A DNA stretch of 64,000 nt from Nostoc commune NIES-4072 (GCF_003113895.1 NZ_BDUD01000001.1:3498308-3562307); one strand, 5' to 3'. Counted from the first letter of the stretch, positions 17,957-27,005 are shown. Notes: generated from the sequence alone by a model not told the origin. Program-made: numbers and translations.

Positions 17957-19264
17957 TTACACTAAATCCTGATGAGTAAAAGCTTTAGCATTCGCCCCGG
18001 TGTAAGTAGCTACAATATGGCCATCACCAGTCATTTGATATTTGTATGTCACCAATCCTTCTAAACCAACAGGGCCACGCGGTGGCATTTGTTGCGTACT
18101 AATCCCTACTTCTGCACCGAAACCATAGCGAAAACCATCAGCAAATCGGGTAGAACAATTGTGGAATATATTGGCTGAATTTACCAGTCCAAAGAAAGTT
18201 TCTACAGATGTGGAATCTTCAGTAATAATCGCGTCAGTATGACGAGAGCCATATTCGTTAATATGTGCGATCGCACCTTCTAAAGAATCTACAATCTTAA
18301 TTGACAAAATAAAATCGCTGTATTCTGTTTCCCAATCTGTTTCTGTTGCAGGTACAATGTTAGGCAAAAGTTGTAATGTGCGTTTATCACCTCTTAATTC
18401 TACATGGCGTTCTTGCAAAGCATCGGCAATTTTTGGTAAAAACTCTCTAGCAATTGATTGGTGAACTAGCAAAGTTTCAATTGCATTACAAACAGCCGGA
18501 TATTGCGCTTTGGCATCTACTGTAATCGTAACTGCTTTAGAAATATCTGCCGCTTTATCTATATAAAGATGACAGATTCCATCGGCGTGACCTAATACAG
18601 GAATCCGTGTATTTTCTTGCACAAACCGCACAAAAGAATTAGAACCTCTAGGAATAATTAAATCTACATATTTATCTAATTTCAAAAGTTCTAGAGTTTC
18701 TGCTCTAGTTGTGAGTAAATGTACTGCATCAGGGTTAACAGCAGTTTGAGATAATCCTTGTTTAATTGCTTTAACTATCGCTTCACAAGAACGTACCGCT
18801 TCTTTGCCACATTTGAGAATCACACCATTACCCGATTTAATCGCTAAGGATGCAATTTGAATCGCCGCCTCTGGACGTGCTTCAAAAATAATTCCTAAAA
18901 CACCTAAAGGACAAGTAATTCGCTTGAGAATTAAACCAGTATCAAGTTCGCGGTGAATCTGCACTTTACCGATAGGATCAGCTAGATTACCAACATCTCG
19001 TACCCCTGCGATCGCATCTCTTAATTTATGTTCATCCAACTGCAAGCGTTTATAAAGTGGTTTGGGTATTCCTTCAGCAGTAGCAGCTTCACAATCAGCA
19101 ATATTTGCTCGTAAAATTTCATCTCTAGATGATTCTAAAGCTTGAGCGATCGCAACAAGGGCTTGATTTTTTGCCTCAGTGGAGAGAATCGCTAGCTTAC
19201 TTGCAGCTTGGCGGGTTTGTGCTGCGATCGCAATTAGGGGAGAAACAATGTTAACAATAGTCAT
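17957..19264 (-). CDS. proA: Gamma-glutamyl phosphate reductase
   Basis: 435-residue NADPH-dependent enzyme that reduces glutamyl-5-phosphate to the semialdehyde in proline synthesis. It has the aldehyde dehydrogenase fold with the catalytic Cys in [11 protein letters not shown] (about residue 367). Further signatures are [18 protein letters not shown] and [14 protein letters not shown]. Length is close to the family's usual 415-430. proB is not adjacent. The ATG is preceded by an AAAGGTAAAG-like ribosome site on the minus strand. Confidence 0.95.
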   Translation of the reverse strand: MTIVNIVSPLIAIAAQTRQAASKLAILSTEAKNQALVAIAQALESSRDEILRANIADCEAATAEGIPKPLYKRLQLDEHKLRDAIAGVRDVGNLADPIGKVQIHRELDTGLILKRITCPLGVLGIIFEARPEAAIQIASLAIKSGNGVILKCGKEAVRSCEAIVKAIKQGLSQTAVNPDAVHLLTTRAETLELLKLDKYVDLIIPRGSNSFVRFVQENTRIPVLGHADGICHLYIDKAADISKAVTITVDAKAQYPAVCNAIETLLVHQSIAREFLPKIADALQERHVELRGDKRTLQLLPNIVPATETDWETEYSDFILSIKIVDSLEGAIAHINEYGSRHTDAIITEDSTSVETFFGLVNSANIFHNCSTRFADGFRYGFGAEVGISTQQMPPRGPVGLEGLVTYKYQMTGDGHIVATYTGANAKAFTHQDLV

Positions 19265-19679
19265 AGTACAAATCTTTACCTTTTCCTCATCTTATCAATG
19301 TCAGTTCATCATTGCTTATCGTCTTCCCCCAATCGGGTGAACCATTTGGGTAATCAATGATTACTCTGATCGGGTGAAGCAAAACTTGGTTCAAAACATT
19401 TATTCTATGGTTATCGAACGCAGACAAATTATTATAGCTGCTAAACTTACAGCAGAAAAAAACATTATAAGTATTATCACAGAGCTTATTTGAAAGTCTT
19501 AAAAATGATTTATGCGTACCGGAGACTAGAGAGACATCGTAATGTGTGTTTCTCTAGTCTTTTCCTTAAGTAAATAATTTATACTGGCAATATTTGAATT
19601 TTTACGAAATTGTGATGACGAACCCTGGATCTATTGAGTATTGATGGATCAAATACCACTCCTATGTTAAGGAGATCCT
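19265..19679. promoter_or_regulatory. Divergent proA / M48 peptidase intergenic region
   Basis: 415 bp upstream of both genes. It contains near-repeats aatcgggtgaaccatttggg and gatcgggtgaagc (about 19,330-19,381), a plus-strand terminator-like hairpin (separate entry) and an excellent ribosome site AAGGAG at 19,668-19,673 before the ATG at 19,680. Confidence 0.5.
19523..19567 (+). terminator. Terminator-like hairpin upstream of the M48 gene
   Basis: AGACTAGAGAGA pairs with TCTCTAGTCT (10-11 bp) across a 16-base loop and is followed by tttcctt. It lies 113 bases before the M48 start, so it would end a short upstream RNA or attenuate the gene. The U-tract is interrupted. Confidence 0.45.
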
Positions 19680-21665
19680 ATGTCATTGCAATCTGGATTA
19701 GATGCTTTAAAACAAAAACGTTATCAAGAAGCGGTTGAATTACTAGAACAATTCTGCCGTGATTGCGTTGAACGTGATTCTTCAGATTATCTTTCAGCAC
19801 AGATGTGGCTGATGAAAGCCTATCAAGCCACAGGCGAAATCGAAAAAGCCAAGATACTGTGTCAAAAGTTAATGATGAGTGAAGACGCACAGACTCGCAA
19901 TTGGGCAGAACAAGCTAGTCAATCCTTTCGCCAAACACCGCCATCCAACGCCAGCCGAAAAGCTGGTCGCGCCGTTGCTACTGGGATGAAGTTAACAATG
20001 GGGGGTGTGGGTGGTAGTTTGGCGTTAGCTTCTGGTGTCACCATGACCTTGCTATTTGGCATGGTCTTCGCTTTAGGTTTGAGTTTAGTATTTATTTTGG
20101 GTAGCGACAATCCCCAGCAAGGGCTAGCGATCGCTATTGGTATTACCCTAGTTTTTAATATCGCCGCCTTTTTCCTGTCTCCTTTTCTCATGGACTTAAC
20201 CCAGAGATGGCTTTACCAAACTCGCTGGGTAGAGTTAGCAGAAGTTGAAGCCCTCAGTCCAGAGACAGCTAAAGTTATTCGCCAAGTCTGTGAACAGAAA
20301 AAGCTGAAAGCGCCTCGTTTGGGAATCATTAACGACCAAAACCCCACGGCTTTTACTTATGGCTCATTACCTAACAGCGCCCGTTTAGTAGTCAGTCAGG
20401 GACTTTTCACTTACCTGGATGACGATGAAATTGCTACCGTGTACGCCCATGAATTGGGGCACATCGTCCACTGGGACTTCGCAGTGATGACAGTAGCTTC
20501 TACCTTAGTGCAAATTTGCTACCTAATTTACAGCACAGCTAGAAGATTTGGGCGTGGTGGCGATAGTAAAATTAAAGATGCTATGCAAACTGCGGGTTTA
20601 GTTGCCTACGTGTTTTATGTCATTGGTACTTATTTACTGCTGTACCTCTCTCGCACACGAGAATACTTTGCTGACCACTTTGCAGCCGAAAGTACAGGTA
20701 ATCCCAATGGATTATCCCGCGCTTTGGTGAAGATTGCCTATGGAATATTAGAAGAAGGTTCACGGACACAAGAACCCAGCCGTTTAATTGAAGGAACTCG
20801 CGCCTTGGGTATCTATGACCATAAAGCCGCCGCTTCCACAGGAACCGCTTACCGCATTGCATCCGATACTCAAAAAGTTGGTCGCGTCTTTTTGTGGGAT
20901 ATGTTTAACCCTTGGGGCTGGTGGATGGAATTAAATTCTACTCATCCATTGACAGGTAAACGAGTTCGTGCATTAAGCACATACGCTGAACAGTTGGGTT
21001 TAGCGACTGAGTTTGATATGGGGCGAGTTATTGGAGAAGGCAAAACTCTAAGTAAGAGTAAGCTTTACGGAAACTTCTTCTTAGATGTTGTGCTGTATGG
21101 TGCTGAAACTATAGGTTTCTTCATTGGCTTGGTAATGGGTGTGATTCTGTGGTCAAGTTCTCCAAACACAGGTTTAGCATTTGGTGCGCCACTAATTGGT
21201 TTAGGGATAGGGATTTTAGTTAAAGCCTTGGTGATGTTCCCCGACTACAAACAAGCAGCAGAAACCGATATTCTCACCCTAATGTCAGACCCCTACGCCA
21301 GTCCGTTGCGTGGACAACCGGCAAAACTTAAAGGTCAACTAATTGGTCGTGGCGACGCTGGTTATAAATTTGGTTCCGATTTAAAAATTCAGGATCGTAG
21401 CGGAATGCTTTATCTGCATTACGCCTCACGTTTTGGCCCTATCGGCAATTTTCTGTTTGGGATGAAGCGAGTCGAAAGCTTGATTGGTGAACAAGTTGGG
21501 GCTGTAGGTTGGTTCCGTCGGGGTGTTGCACCTTGGATGGATTTGATTCAACTTCAAAGTGAAAATGGCACTATTGTTAACAGTTACCATCGCTTCTGGT
21601 CATTCATCCTTGGCGGTGGATCGATTATCCTGGGAGTGGTCTTGATTATGTTCTTGAGCAGCTAG
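19680..21665 (+). CDS. M48 family membrane metallopeptidase with N-terminal TPR-like region
   Basis: 661-residue HtpX/Ste24-like zinc peptidase. The first about 95 residues are helical repeats (ALKQKRYQEAVELLEQFC, TGEIEKAKILCQKL) like TPR. Two membrane helices follow at about 115-175, then the catalytic domain with YAHELGHIVHWD (His257 and His261) and the third ligand Glu near 328 in TREYFADHFAAES. More membrane segments lie around 480-525 and at the C-terminus (WSFILGGGSIILGVVLIMFL). The family takes part in membrane protein quality control; the exact substrate is unknown. It has a strong Shine-Dalgarno and its own terminator at 21,724. Confidence 0.9.
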   Translation: MSLQSGLDALKQKRYQEAVELLEQFCRDCVERDSSDYLSAQMWLMKAYQATGEIEKAKILCQKLMMSEDAQTRNWAEQASQSFRQTPPSNASRKAGRAVATGMKLTMGGVGGSLALASGVTMTLLFGMVFALGLSLVFILGSDNPQQGLAIAIGITLVFNIAAFFLSPFLMDLTQRWLYQTRWVELAEVEALSPETAKVIRQVCEQKKLKAPRLGIINDQNPTAFTYGSLPNSARLVVSQGLFTYLDDDEIATVYAHELGHIVHWDFAVMTVASTLVQICYLIYSTARRFGRGGDSKIKDAMQTAGLVAYVFYVIGTYLLLYLSRTREYFADHFAAESTGNPNGLSRALVKIAYGILEEGSRTQEPSRLIEGTRALGIYDHKAAASTGTAYRIASDTQKVGRVFLWDMFNPWGWWMELNSTHPLTGKRVRALSTYAEQLGLATEFDMGRVIGEGKTLSKSKLYGNFFLDVVLYGAETIGFFIGLVMGVILWSSSPNTGLAFGAPLIGLGIGILVKALVMFPDYKQAAETDILTLMSDPYASPLRGQPAKLKGQLIGRGDAGYKFGSDLKIQDRSGMLYLHYASRFGPIGNFLFGMKRVESLIGEQVGAVGWFRRGVAPWMDLIQLQSENGTIVNSYHRFWSFILGGGSIILGVVLIMFLSS

Positions 21666-21723
21666 CTGAGTTTCTAGCCTGCTGTTAAAGCATTTCTCAG
21701 TCCATCCAAGCTTTAATTTGTGG

Positions 21724-21753
21724 GGAGGTAGTTAGTAACTGCCTCCTTTTTTT
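21724..21753 (+). terminator. Intrinsic terminator of the M48 peptidase gene
   Basis: GGAGGTAG pairs with CTGCCTCC (one G-U) across a 7-base loop, followed directly by seven T. It lies 59 bases after the M48 stop. Confidence 0.85.
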
Positions 21754-21784
21754 ATACCAATTCACGAAAACCAGATAGACATAT

Positions 21785-21943
21785 AGTGGAGAATGGAGAA
21801 AGCTATCTGCTACCCGTCGCGGCGAGTTGCTTTATAAGCTAGCTGACTTAATTGAGCAAAACATCGATGAGTTGGCGCGGCTAGAAACTCTCGACAACGG
21901 TAAGCCATTACAAGATTCATTCGGTGACAAAGTAGAGACGTAG
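21785..21943 (+). pseudogene. Aldehyde dehydrogenase fragment
   Basis: In frame from 21,785 the sequence encodes [19 protein letters not shown], then [20 protein letters not shown], a classic N-terminal aldehyde dehydrogenase stretch. It has no start codon, no catalytic domain and stops at 21,943 inside a palindromic repeat. It is a clear remnant of a lost gene. Confidence 0.8.
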
Positions 21944-21960
21944 CACTGCTACGTCTCTAC
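21932..21960. repeat. Perfect 14-bp palindrome (GTAGAGACGTAGCA)
   Basis: GTAGAGACGTAGCA, one C, then its exact reverse complement. It truncates the aldehyde dehydrogenase fragment. It looks like a small dispersed palindromic repeat of cyanobacteria. Confidence 0.85.
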
Positions 21961-22075
21961 AAAGGTTCATTCCCCTAAATCTGAAATAAATTGTTGTTAG
22001 GGAGATGATGAACGTGATATTTGATATGGGGTGGGCATGATAAGTAGACTTGCATACAACCCCTAGAAAATTCTA

Positions 22076-23266
22076 ATGATGAATGCGATCGCTAGTAGAT
22101 TTCGCCAACTTATGACTGCGAGAAAAAGCCCGCTAGGCAGATATGACCAAAGAAACAAAACCAGGCGTTCCTTAGCACTGTATACCTGCATAGGATTAGT
22201 AAGTGGAATTCTGGCATTATTGTTAATGACATCCCCAGGACTGGCGCAAAAACCACAACTGCAACAACCGTTATTAGTAGCTACACGAGTTATACCGCCC
22301 TTTGTGATACAAGACAAAGGTGATTTATCGGGATTCAGTATCGACCTCTGGCGTAGCATCGCCAAGCAAATAGGTATAGAGTCTAAATTTATTGAATATC
22401 CCTCTGTGCCAGAACTGCTTTCTGCTATTAAAGACAACAAAGCTAATTTGGGGATTGCAGCTATCTCCATTACAGCCGAACGCCAGCAGAAATTTGATTT
22501 CTCATTACCTATTTTGGCTGGCGGGCTGCAAATTATGGTACGAAACTCAGAAACCAACAACAGTGCCTTCCCAAATATTTTGCAATTATTTTTCTCTACT
22601 AGCCTCTTGCAGGTAATAGGCATTGCTTTAGTGTTAATTGTCGTAGCAGCCCACATTATTTGGTTATCTGAGCGCCATCATAAAGATGGGATGATTCCCA
22701 AATCATACTTTCCTGGCATTTTTAAAGCTTGTTGGTGGGCAGCTGCCACATTAGCAACCCAAGCAGATGAAATGCCCAAGGGAGTACTAGGACGCCTAGT
22801 AGGTATTGTCTGGATGTTTATTGGAGTACTTTTCGTTGCCTACTTTACAGCCAGCGCTACTACCTCATTGACAGTACAACAGCTTCAGGGCGATATCAAG
22901 AGTATAGACGATTTACCCGGCAAGGTAGTAGCCACAACAGCCGGTAGCACAGCCGCCGCATATCTGCGAGAACATAAGATTTCAGTTTTAGAAGTTAGCA
23001 AAATTGAGCAAGCTTACAATGCTTTGCAAACCAAAAAAGCTGATGCTGTGGTGTTTGATGCACCTGTACTTCTGTTCTATGCTGCCAACGAAGGCAAAGG
23101 GAAAGTACAGATTGTTGGTAGTATCTTGCGTGAAGAAAGCTACGGCATCATTCTGCCTAATAACAGTCCTTACCGCAAACCAATTAATCAGGCTCTGCTA
23201 AATATCAAAGAAAATGGTATTTATCAATCGCTATATGATAAGTGGTTCGATGCGGAAAAAGGTTGA
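22076..23266 (+). CDS. GluR0-like ligand-gated ion channel / solute-binding receptor
   Basis: 396-residue protein with the layout of prokaryotic ionotropic glutamate receptors. A signal anchor (residues 34-58, cut after GLAQ) is followed by ligand-binding lobe S1 (about 66-165, FVIQDKGDLSGFSIDLWRS). TM1 is about 175-197, a pore-like re-entrant segment about 215-237, and TM2 about 238-262. Lobe S2 follows (IDDLPGKVVATTAGSTAAAY to KWFDAEKG). The pore loop reads LATQADEMPKG where GluR0 has a potassium-channel-like TVGYGD, so ion selectivity is unclear. Related proteins without a working filter may be only sensors. It is monocistronic and followed by a 21-bp tandem repeat. Confidence 0.85.
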   Translation: MMNAIASRFRQLMTARKSPLGRYDQRNKTRRSLALYTCIGLVSGILALLLMTSPGLAQKPQLQQPLLVATRVIPPFVIQDKGDLSGFSIDLWRSIAKQIGIESKFIEYPSVPELLSAIKDNKANLGIAAISITAERQQKFDFSLPILAGGLQIMVRNSETNNSAFPNILQLFFSTSLLQVIGIALVLIVVAAHIIWLSERHHKDGMIPKSYFPGIFKACWWAAATLATQADEMPKGVLGRLVGIVWMFIGVLFVAYFTASATTSLTVQQLQGDIKSIDDLPGKVVATTAGSTAAAYLREHKISVLEVSKIEQAYNALQTKKADAVVFDAPVLLFYAANEGKGKVQIVGSILREESYGIILPNNSPYRKPINQALLNIKENGIYQSLYDKWFDAEKG

Positions 23267-23296
23267 AGTAAGGGAGTGGGGAGAAATCAATTCAAA

Positions 23297-23410
23297 AGAC
23301 CGATGTATTGGCATAACAGACCGATGTATTGGCATAACAGACCGATGTATTGGCATAACAGACCGATGTATTGGCATAACAGACCGATGTATTGGCATAA
23401 CAGACCGATG
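23297..23410. repeat. 21-bp tandem repeat, 5.4 perfect copies
   Basis: The unit AGACCGATGTATTGGCATAA plus C is repeated five times without a single change, plus nine bases of a sixth copy. Because 21 is divisible by three, all frames stay open through it, but none looks like a gene. It begins 30 bases after the channel gene's stop. Confidence 0.95.
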
Positions 23411-23424
23411 CAATTACAAAACTG

Positions 23425-23553
23425 TAAGGGACTTCCAGAAAATAAATTATCCAATTTACTTAGATCATATTTTTCTTTCTCCCCCAGCAAGAACTGCTCC
23501 CTGCCCCCCTGCCTACACCACGATAGGATATTTTTTTAGTTGGAAGTCCCTTA
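23425..23553. mobile_element. 129-bp MITE-like element flanked by TA
   Basis: Terminal inverted repeats begin TAAGGGACTTCCA at both ends and continue, with changes, through about 27 bp (…ATTATCC / …ATATCC). The terminal TA on each side fits the TA duplication of IS630/Tc1-type elements. There is no transposase inside, so it would be moved in trans. It abuts the 21-bp tandem repeat. Confidence 0.7.
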
Positions 23554-23764
23554 TCTCAATCACGCCGTCGCTCTCAAAGAGCAATTACTGATCATTTACG
23601 ATGCGATCGCTTCAAAAATGGCGATATTTGTTTTAACCTTCGTAAAATGGCAAAACGGCAGCTTTAGTGGAAAAAGTGATGGTGCCTTTGTCTCTCACTT
23701 GCAAGTTCATTACGAGGCGTAAAACAGAGCAGCCAGATGAGAGTTTTGACAATGCATCGGCTTA
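23554..23764. other. Non-coding gap between two MITE-like elements
   Basis: A 60-codon frame ends at 23,722, but its start lies inside the MITE-like element and its composition is not persuasive. I see no supported feature apart from one HIP1 site. Confidence 0.5.
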
Positions 23765-23877
23765 CAATACTTCTCGGATAAAGCATTTTTAACTCAGAAT
23801 CAGGTTTGGGGAAAAGGGTAAAGGGTAAGGGTTAAAGGTTTTTTCTTTCCCTTTTTCCCCTTAACCGAGAAGTATTG
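23765..23877. mobile_element. 113-bp MITE-like element
   Basis: The ends CAATACTTCTCGG and CCGAGAAGTATTG are exact reverse complements, and pairing extends four more bases with one mismatch. The interior holds gggtaaa/gggtaag units. It has no coding capacity. It lies downstream of mazG, in the gap to the channel gene. Confidence 0.7.
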
Positions 23878-23886
23878 CCCCATGCC

Positions 23887-24714
23887 CTACTCCCCACTCC
23901 CCTCTTTAGTAATTTGAGCTTTTGCCTGTTGCCATAACTTTTCTAATTCATCCAAACTGTAATCAGAAAGGGGGCGATCAACAACTGCCTCCATTTTTTC
24001 TAATCGCTGGACAAATCGTTGATTTGTACCTTGCAAAGCGGCGCTGGGGTCAAGATTATGCCAACGGGCTAGCTGAATCACTGCAAACAATAAATCGCCT
24101 AATTCTGCTTGTTGTCGTTCTGGTGTTTCTTCAGCTAAAGCTTGTTGAAACTCTCCCAACTCTTCATGAAACTTATCCCAGACACCCTGAATATTTTCCC
24201 ATTCAAATCCGATCGCCGCAGCCTTTTGGGAAATCTTCATCGCTGCCGTCAGTGGGGGAAGGGTGCGCCCATAACGAGCAAGTTTCGCACTAAGTTTTTG
24301 TGCCTCTGAAGATGTTTCGCCTTTCTCCGCAGCCTTAATCTGTTCCCAATTTTGCCGCACCTCATCCACACTTGCCACCGACACATCACCAAACACATGG
24401 GGATGACGGCGAATCAACTTTTGGGAAATCCCCTGAGTTATTTCTTTGAGAGAAAATTGCCCAGATTCGCTAGCAATTTGGGCTTGCAATACCACCTGTA
24501 ATAATAAATCGCCTAACTCTTCTGCGATCGCACCCTTATCCCCACTTTTAATTGCATCCACCACCTCATAAGCTTCCTCAATCACATAAGGCGTGAGGGT
24601 TTCAGGAGTTTGAGCCAAATCCCAAGGACAACCACCATCAGGCGATCGCAATTTTGCCACCACCTCAATTAATTCCTGCAACGCCGCCAAAGTATCAACA
24701 TTGTCATTTGTCAT
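23887..24714 (-). CDS. mazG: Nucleoside triphosphate pyrophosphohydrolase MazG
   Basis: 275-residue, two-domain MazG that hydrolyses (d)NTPs to monophosphates, a house-cleaning role. The first domain has the metal-binding EEAYEVVDAI and EELGDLLLQVVLQAQ. The second repeats it weakly with ELGEFQQAL and ELGDLLFAVIQLARW. It begins MTNDNVDTL inside a short ATTTGTC heptamer repeat (about 24,703-24,733). That repeat also forms the 4-base gap to the upstream DUF2227 gene, so the two are probably cotranscribed. Confidence 0.93.
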   Translation of the reverse strand: MTNDNVDTLAALQELIEVVAKLRSPDGGCPWDLAQTPETLTPYVIEEAYEVVDAIKSGDKGAIAEELGDLLLQVVLQAQIASESGQFSLKEITQGISQKLIRRHPHVFGDVSVASVDEVRQNWEQIKAAEKGETSSEAQKLSAKLARYGRTLPPLTAAMKISQKAAAIGFEWENIQGVWDKFHEELGEFQQALAEETPERQQAELGDLLFAVIQLARWHNLDPSAALQGTNQRFVQRLEKMEAVVDRPLSDYSLDELEKLWQQAKAQITKEGSGE

Positions 24715-24717
24715 TTG

Positions 24718-25338
24718 TCATTTGTCCTTTGTCGTTCTTCCGTTGCTCTTTCTGCTAACTGTAGCTCGACGACTACCGCGACTTGTAACTTTCCGCTTTT
24801 TAATTTTGCCACTAGGAAGCAACCCTCGAATGCCCTGTTTTTGAAAGCGCTTGTATGCCGAACCGCCCCAATCGCTCAGAGAATGACTCATTGCACCGAG
24901 TTCTAAACCCAAGAAAAGGGCGATATATTCAGTATCGTATTGTAGGAGCGATCGCCCCACAGTTCCCCCTAAATCTTGCCAAGTAAAACTAAGATTCCAT
25001 AACCTTTCGGCAACTGCTAAAACGAAAATTGCCAAAATAGCAAGCAAACACCCCAGATAAAGTATTCGTAGAATTGTGCCAATAATCGGCCCGTGGGATA
25101 AAAACGAACGATGGCGTAAACTTTTTTGATAAGGTAGCCAAATCCAGCGCAAGAAACCCCAGCGTTGAAATTGCACAGAGTAGATATCCAAATCGGGGCC
25201 AAACATCAGCCCACCAAAGAGAAACCCGCCTGCAACTAACAAAGTCGCATTACTACTGCGAGTTTGCCAGAAAGTAACGCCCGCCACGAACGGCAGAGCA
25301 TACATAGTAATGCGATCGTGCGTCCGACCAGAGGGCAT
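24718..25338 (-). CDS. DUF2227 metal-binding membrane protein
   Basis: 206-residue protein of the DUF2227 group (putative metal-binding, YdjM-like). Candidate ligands are conserved His/Asp in PSGRTHDRIT, FGPDLDIYS and LRHRSFLSHGP, plus MSHSLSDW near the end. Hydrophobic stretches at about 27-47 and 88-115 suggest membrane association. The C-terminal 30 residues are Lys/Arg/Ser-rich and look like a disordered tail. The function is unknown. mazG follows 4 bases later on the same strand. Confidence 0.82.
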   Translation of the reverse strand: MPSGRTHDRITMYALPFVAGVTFWQTRSSNATLLVAGGFLFGGLMFGPDLDIYSVQFQRWGFLRWIWLPYQKSLRHRSFLSHGPIIGTILRILYLGCLLAILAIFVLAVAERLWNLSFTWQDLGGTVGRSLLQYDTEYIALFLGLELGAMSHSLSDWGGSAYKRFQKQGIRGLLPSGKIKKRKVTSRGSRRATVSRKSNGRTTKDK

Positions 25339-25481
25339 CCTAAATCCTGTTAGCGATAGCGGGGCGTTGAGCCAGTGTTGAGTAACTGAATACTGAGTCA
25401 GTATAAGAGAAAAAAAGATTTTCTTGAAACTACTAGCGCAATGCGAAATGTTTTGCTATATTAGTTAAGGATTAGTCAAAC

Positions 25482-25554
<73 letters not shown>

Positions 25555-25559
25555 TACTT

Positions 25560-25586
25560 AAAAAGCCGCCACTTGGCGGCTTTTTA
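25560..25586 (+). terminator. Intrinsic terminator after tRNA-Val
   Basis: AAAAAGCCGCC pairs with GGCGGCTTTTT across the loop ACTT. It starts 6 bases after the tRNA. Confidence 0.9.
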
Positions 25587-25689
25587 ATTGGAACCATAAC
25601 TTTGCCGTCACGATTTACGGTAATATTAATATCCTAAATCACCTGAAATTACCCGCAATCACAGAGTAATTTTAGCTCAGGTTTAGCAC

Positions 25690-26766
25690 ATGAAACTGAC
25701 GATTGAGATCATAAACCAACGGCTCAAAGCGGCCAAGGTTGGCGTGAAGGTGGAAGCTAGGGGCGATCGCTTGTCTTTGCGGGCCACTCTCCCGCCCAAA
25801 CCAGGGAGTAGCAAGACCAAACCATATCAGCAGTATCTTGCCTTGGGCATTTACGCCAATCCCGCAGGACTCCAACGGGCGGAGGCAGAAGCCAAAATTG
25901 TCGGCGGGCTATTAGCGCGGGGTGAGTTTGATTGGAATAGATATCTTATAAATGAGCAGGAATTGGGCATTGGGGATTGGGCAGAGTGGGTAGAAAAGCT
26001 ACGCAATCACTACTTTGCTCAAAAAGGCGACACGCCCAATGCACAATTCACCTGGAAAAATGACTATGAAGCGGCCTTCAAAAATTTGAAGGGAGAAGTT
26101 GCCAGCACCTCACTTATAGCAGCCGCTACTTCTACTACTGCTAACAGTCGCTCTAGGAAACGGACTTGTGAAAAATTACAGCTTTTAGCCGAACTTGCTG
26201 GAATAAAAGTAGACCTCAAGCCTTACATTGGCAACTATGGCAATTCCCAAACTAAGCCGCGCCAGATACCCACTGACGATGAGATAATTCAGGTGCGATC
26301 GCTCTTTCTCAATTCCCCTTCCTGGCTTTGGGCATATAGCGTAATGGCAACTTATGGACTGCGCGATCATGAGATATTTTTTTGTAAAATATCGTCCATA
26401 CCACCCCACGTCTGCCATGTGATTGAAGGAAAGACAGGGGAGCGAATCTGTTACCCATTGCATCCAGACTGGGCGGCAGAGTGGCAACTTTGGGAAATTA
26501 AAAAGCCAAACTGCACAGGGAAAATGTATCGAGATTACGGGCAACGAGTAAGTCGAACATTCGATCGCAAAGATGTCCCGTTTTTGCCCTACGACCTCCG
26601 CCACGCTTATTGTATTAGGGGAAGCGTGAGGTACAAAGTACCAGTAGCAACAATGGCATCATGGGCGGGGCACAGCCCTGTAGTTCATTACCAAACATAT
26701 AATCGTTGGATTTCAGAAGTGGAACACGCAAAAGTGTTTGAGGATTTGCAGAGTCGCCCGGTTTGA
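25690..26766 (+). CDS. Phage tyrosine recombinase (integrase)
   Basis: 358-residue integrase of the type found in cyanobacterial prophages. The catalytic residues can be placed: Arg in TYGLRDHEIF, the H-x-x-R box in YDLRHAYCIRG, His in WAGHSPVVHY and the nucleophile Tyr in YQTYNRW. An N-terminal arm-type DNA-binding region (KVEARGDRLSLRATLPPKPG) leads the protein. Residues around 91-98 (QELGIGDW) come from a GGGCATT-type repeat inserted in frame, unusual for an active phage gene. Its place next to tRNA-Val marks the left end of the prophage; the other attachment site is not in view. Confidence 0.9.
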   Translation: MKLTIEIINQRLKAAKVGVKVEARGDRLSLRATLPPKPGSSKTKPYQQYLALGIYANPAGLQRAEAEAKIVGGLLARGEFDWNRYLINEQELGIGDWAEWVEKLRNHYFAQKGDTPNAQFTWKNDYEAAFKNLKGEVASTSLIAAATSTTANSRSRKRTCEKLQLLAELAGIKVDLKPYIGNYGNSQTKPRQIPTDDEIIQVRSLFLNSPSWLWAYSVMATYGLRDHEIFFCKISSIPPHVCHVIEGKTGERICYPLHPDWAAEWQLWEIKKPNCTGKMYRDYGQRVSRTFDRKDVPFLPYDLRHAYCIRGSVRYKVPVATMASWAGHSPVVHYQTYNRWISEVEHAKVFEDLQSRPV

Positions 26767-26778
26767 TGGTGAAATACC

Positions 26779-26808
26779 GTAGTTCTTGAAAAATTTTTCA
26801 AGAACTAC
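26779..26808. repeat. Palindrome copy 1, extended to a perfect 30-bp palindrome
   Basis: The core TGAAAAATTTTTCA is flanked by GTAGTTCT on the left and AGAACTAC on the right, giving 30 perfectly symmetrical bases, the longest copy of the family. It lies 12 bases after the integrase stop, where it could also work as a terminator. Confidence 0.9.
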
Positions 26809-26943
26809 CGCTTAGAGCTTTTAAACCATTTTTGCTCACCACGTCGTACAAAGTTTGACCGGAATCTGTTACTGCATAAGGCAGAAATACTTCTTCTCCT
26901 CAACGGTTGCATCTAATGTTTTGAACAATATTCCGTCCCGCAT
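26798..26943 (-). pseudogene. Small frameshifted phage gene
   Basis: One minus-strand frame reads MRDGILFKTLDATVEE from 26,943. After a one-base shift near 26,895, the next frame reads EVFLPYAVTDSGQTLYDV, then VSKNGLKALSGSS and stop. Both parts look protein-like and join naturally into a protein of about 47 residues. The stop lies inside the 30-bp palindrome. Either the gene is broken or the sequence has a one-base error. I do not know the family. Confidence 0.4.
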
Positions 26944-27005
26944 TCCTCGTCCATGTAATCATGGGCGGGGTTAGGGACGGGCAGGGTCTACAAATAAGAT
27001 TTTCA

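Noticed and set aside
23214..23539. Several frames encoding MYWHNRP- or CIGITDR-type repeats
   Set aside because: They are by-products of the 21-bp tandem repeat, which is open in every frame.
23540..23722. 60-codon plus-strand frame
   Set aside because: Starts inside a MITE-like element; no recognisable protein pattern and no ribosome site.
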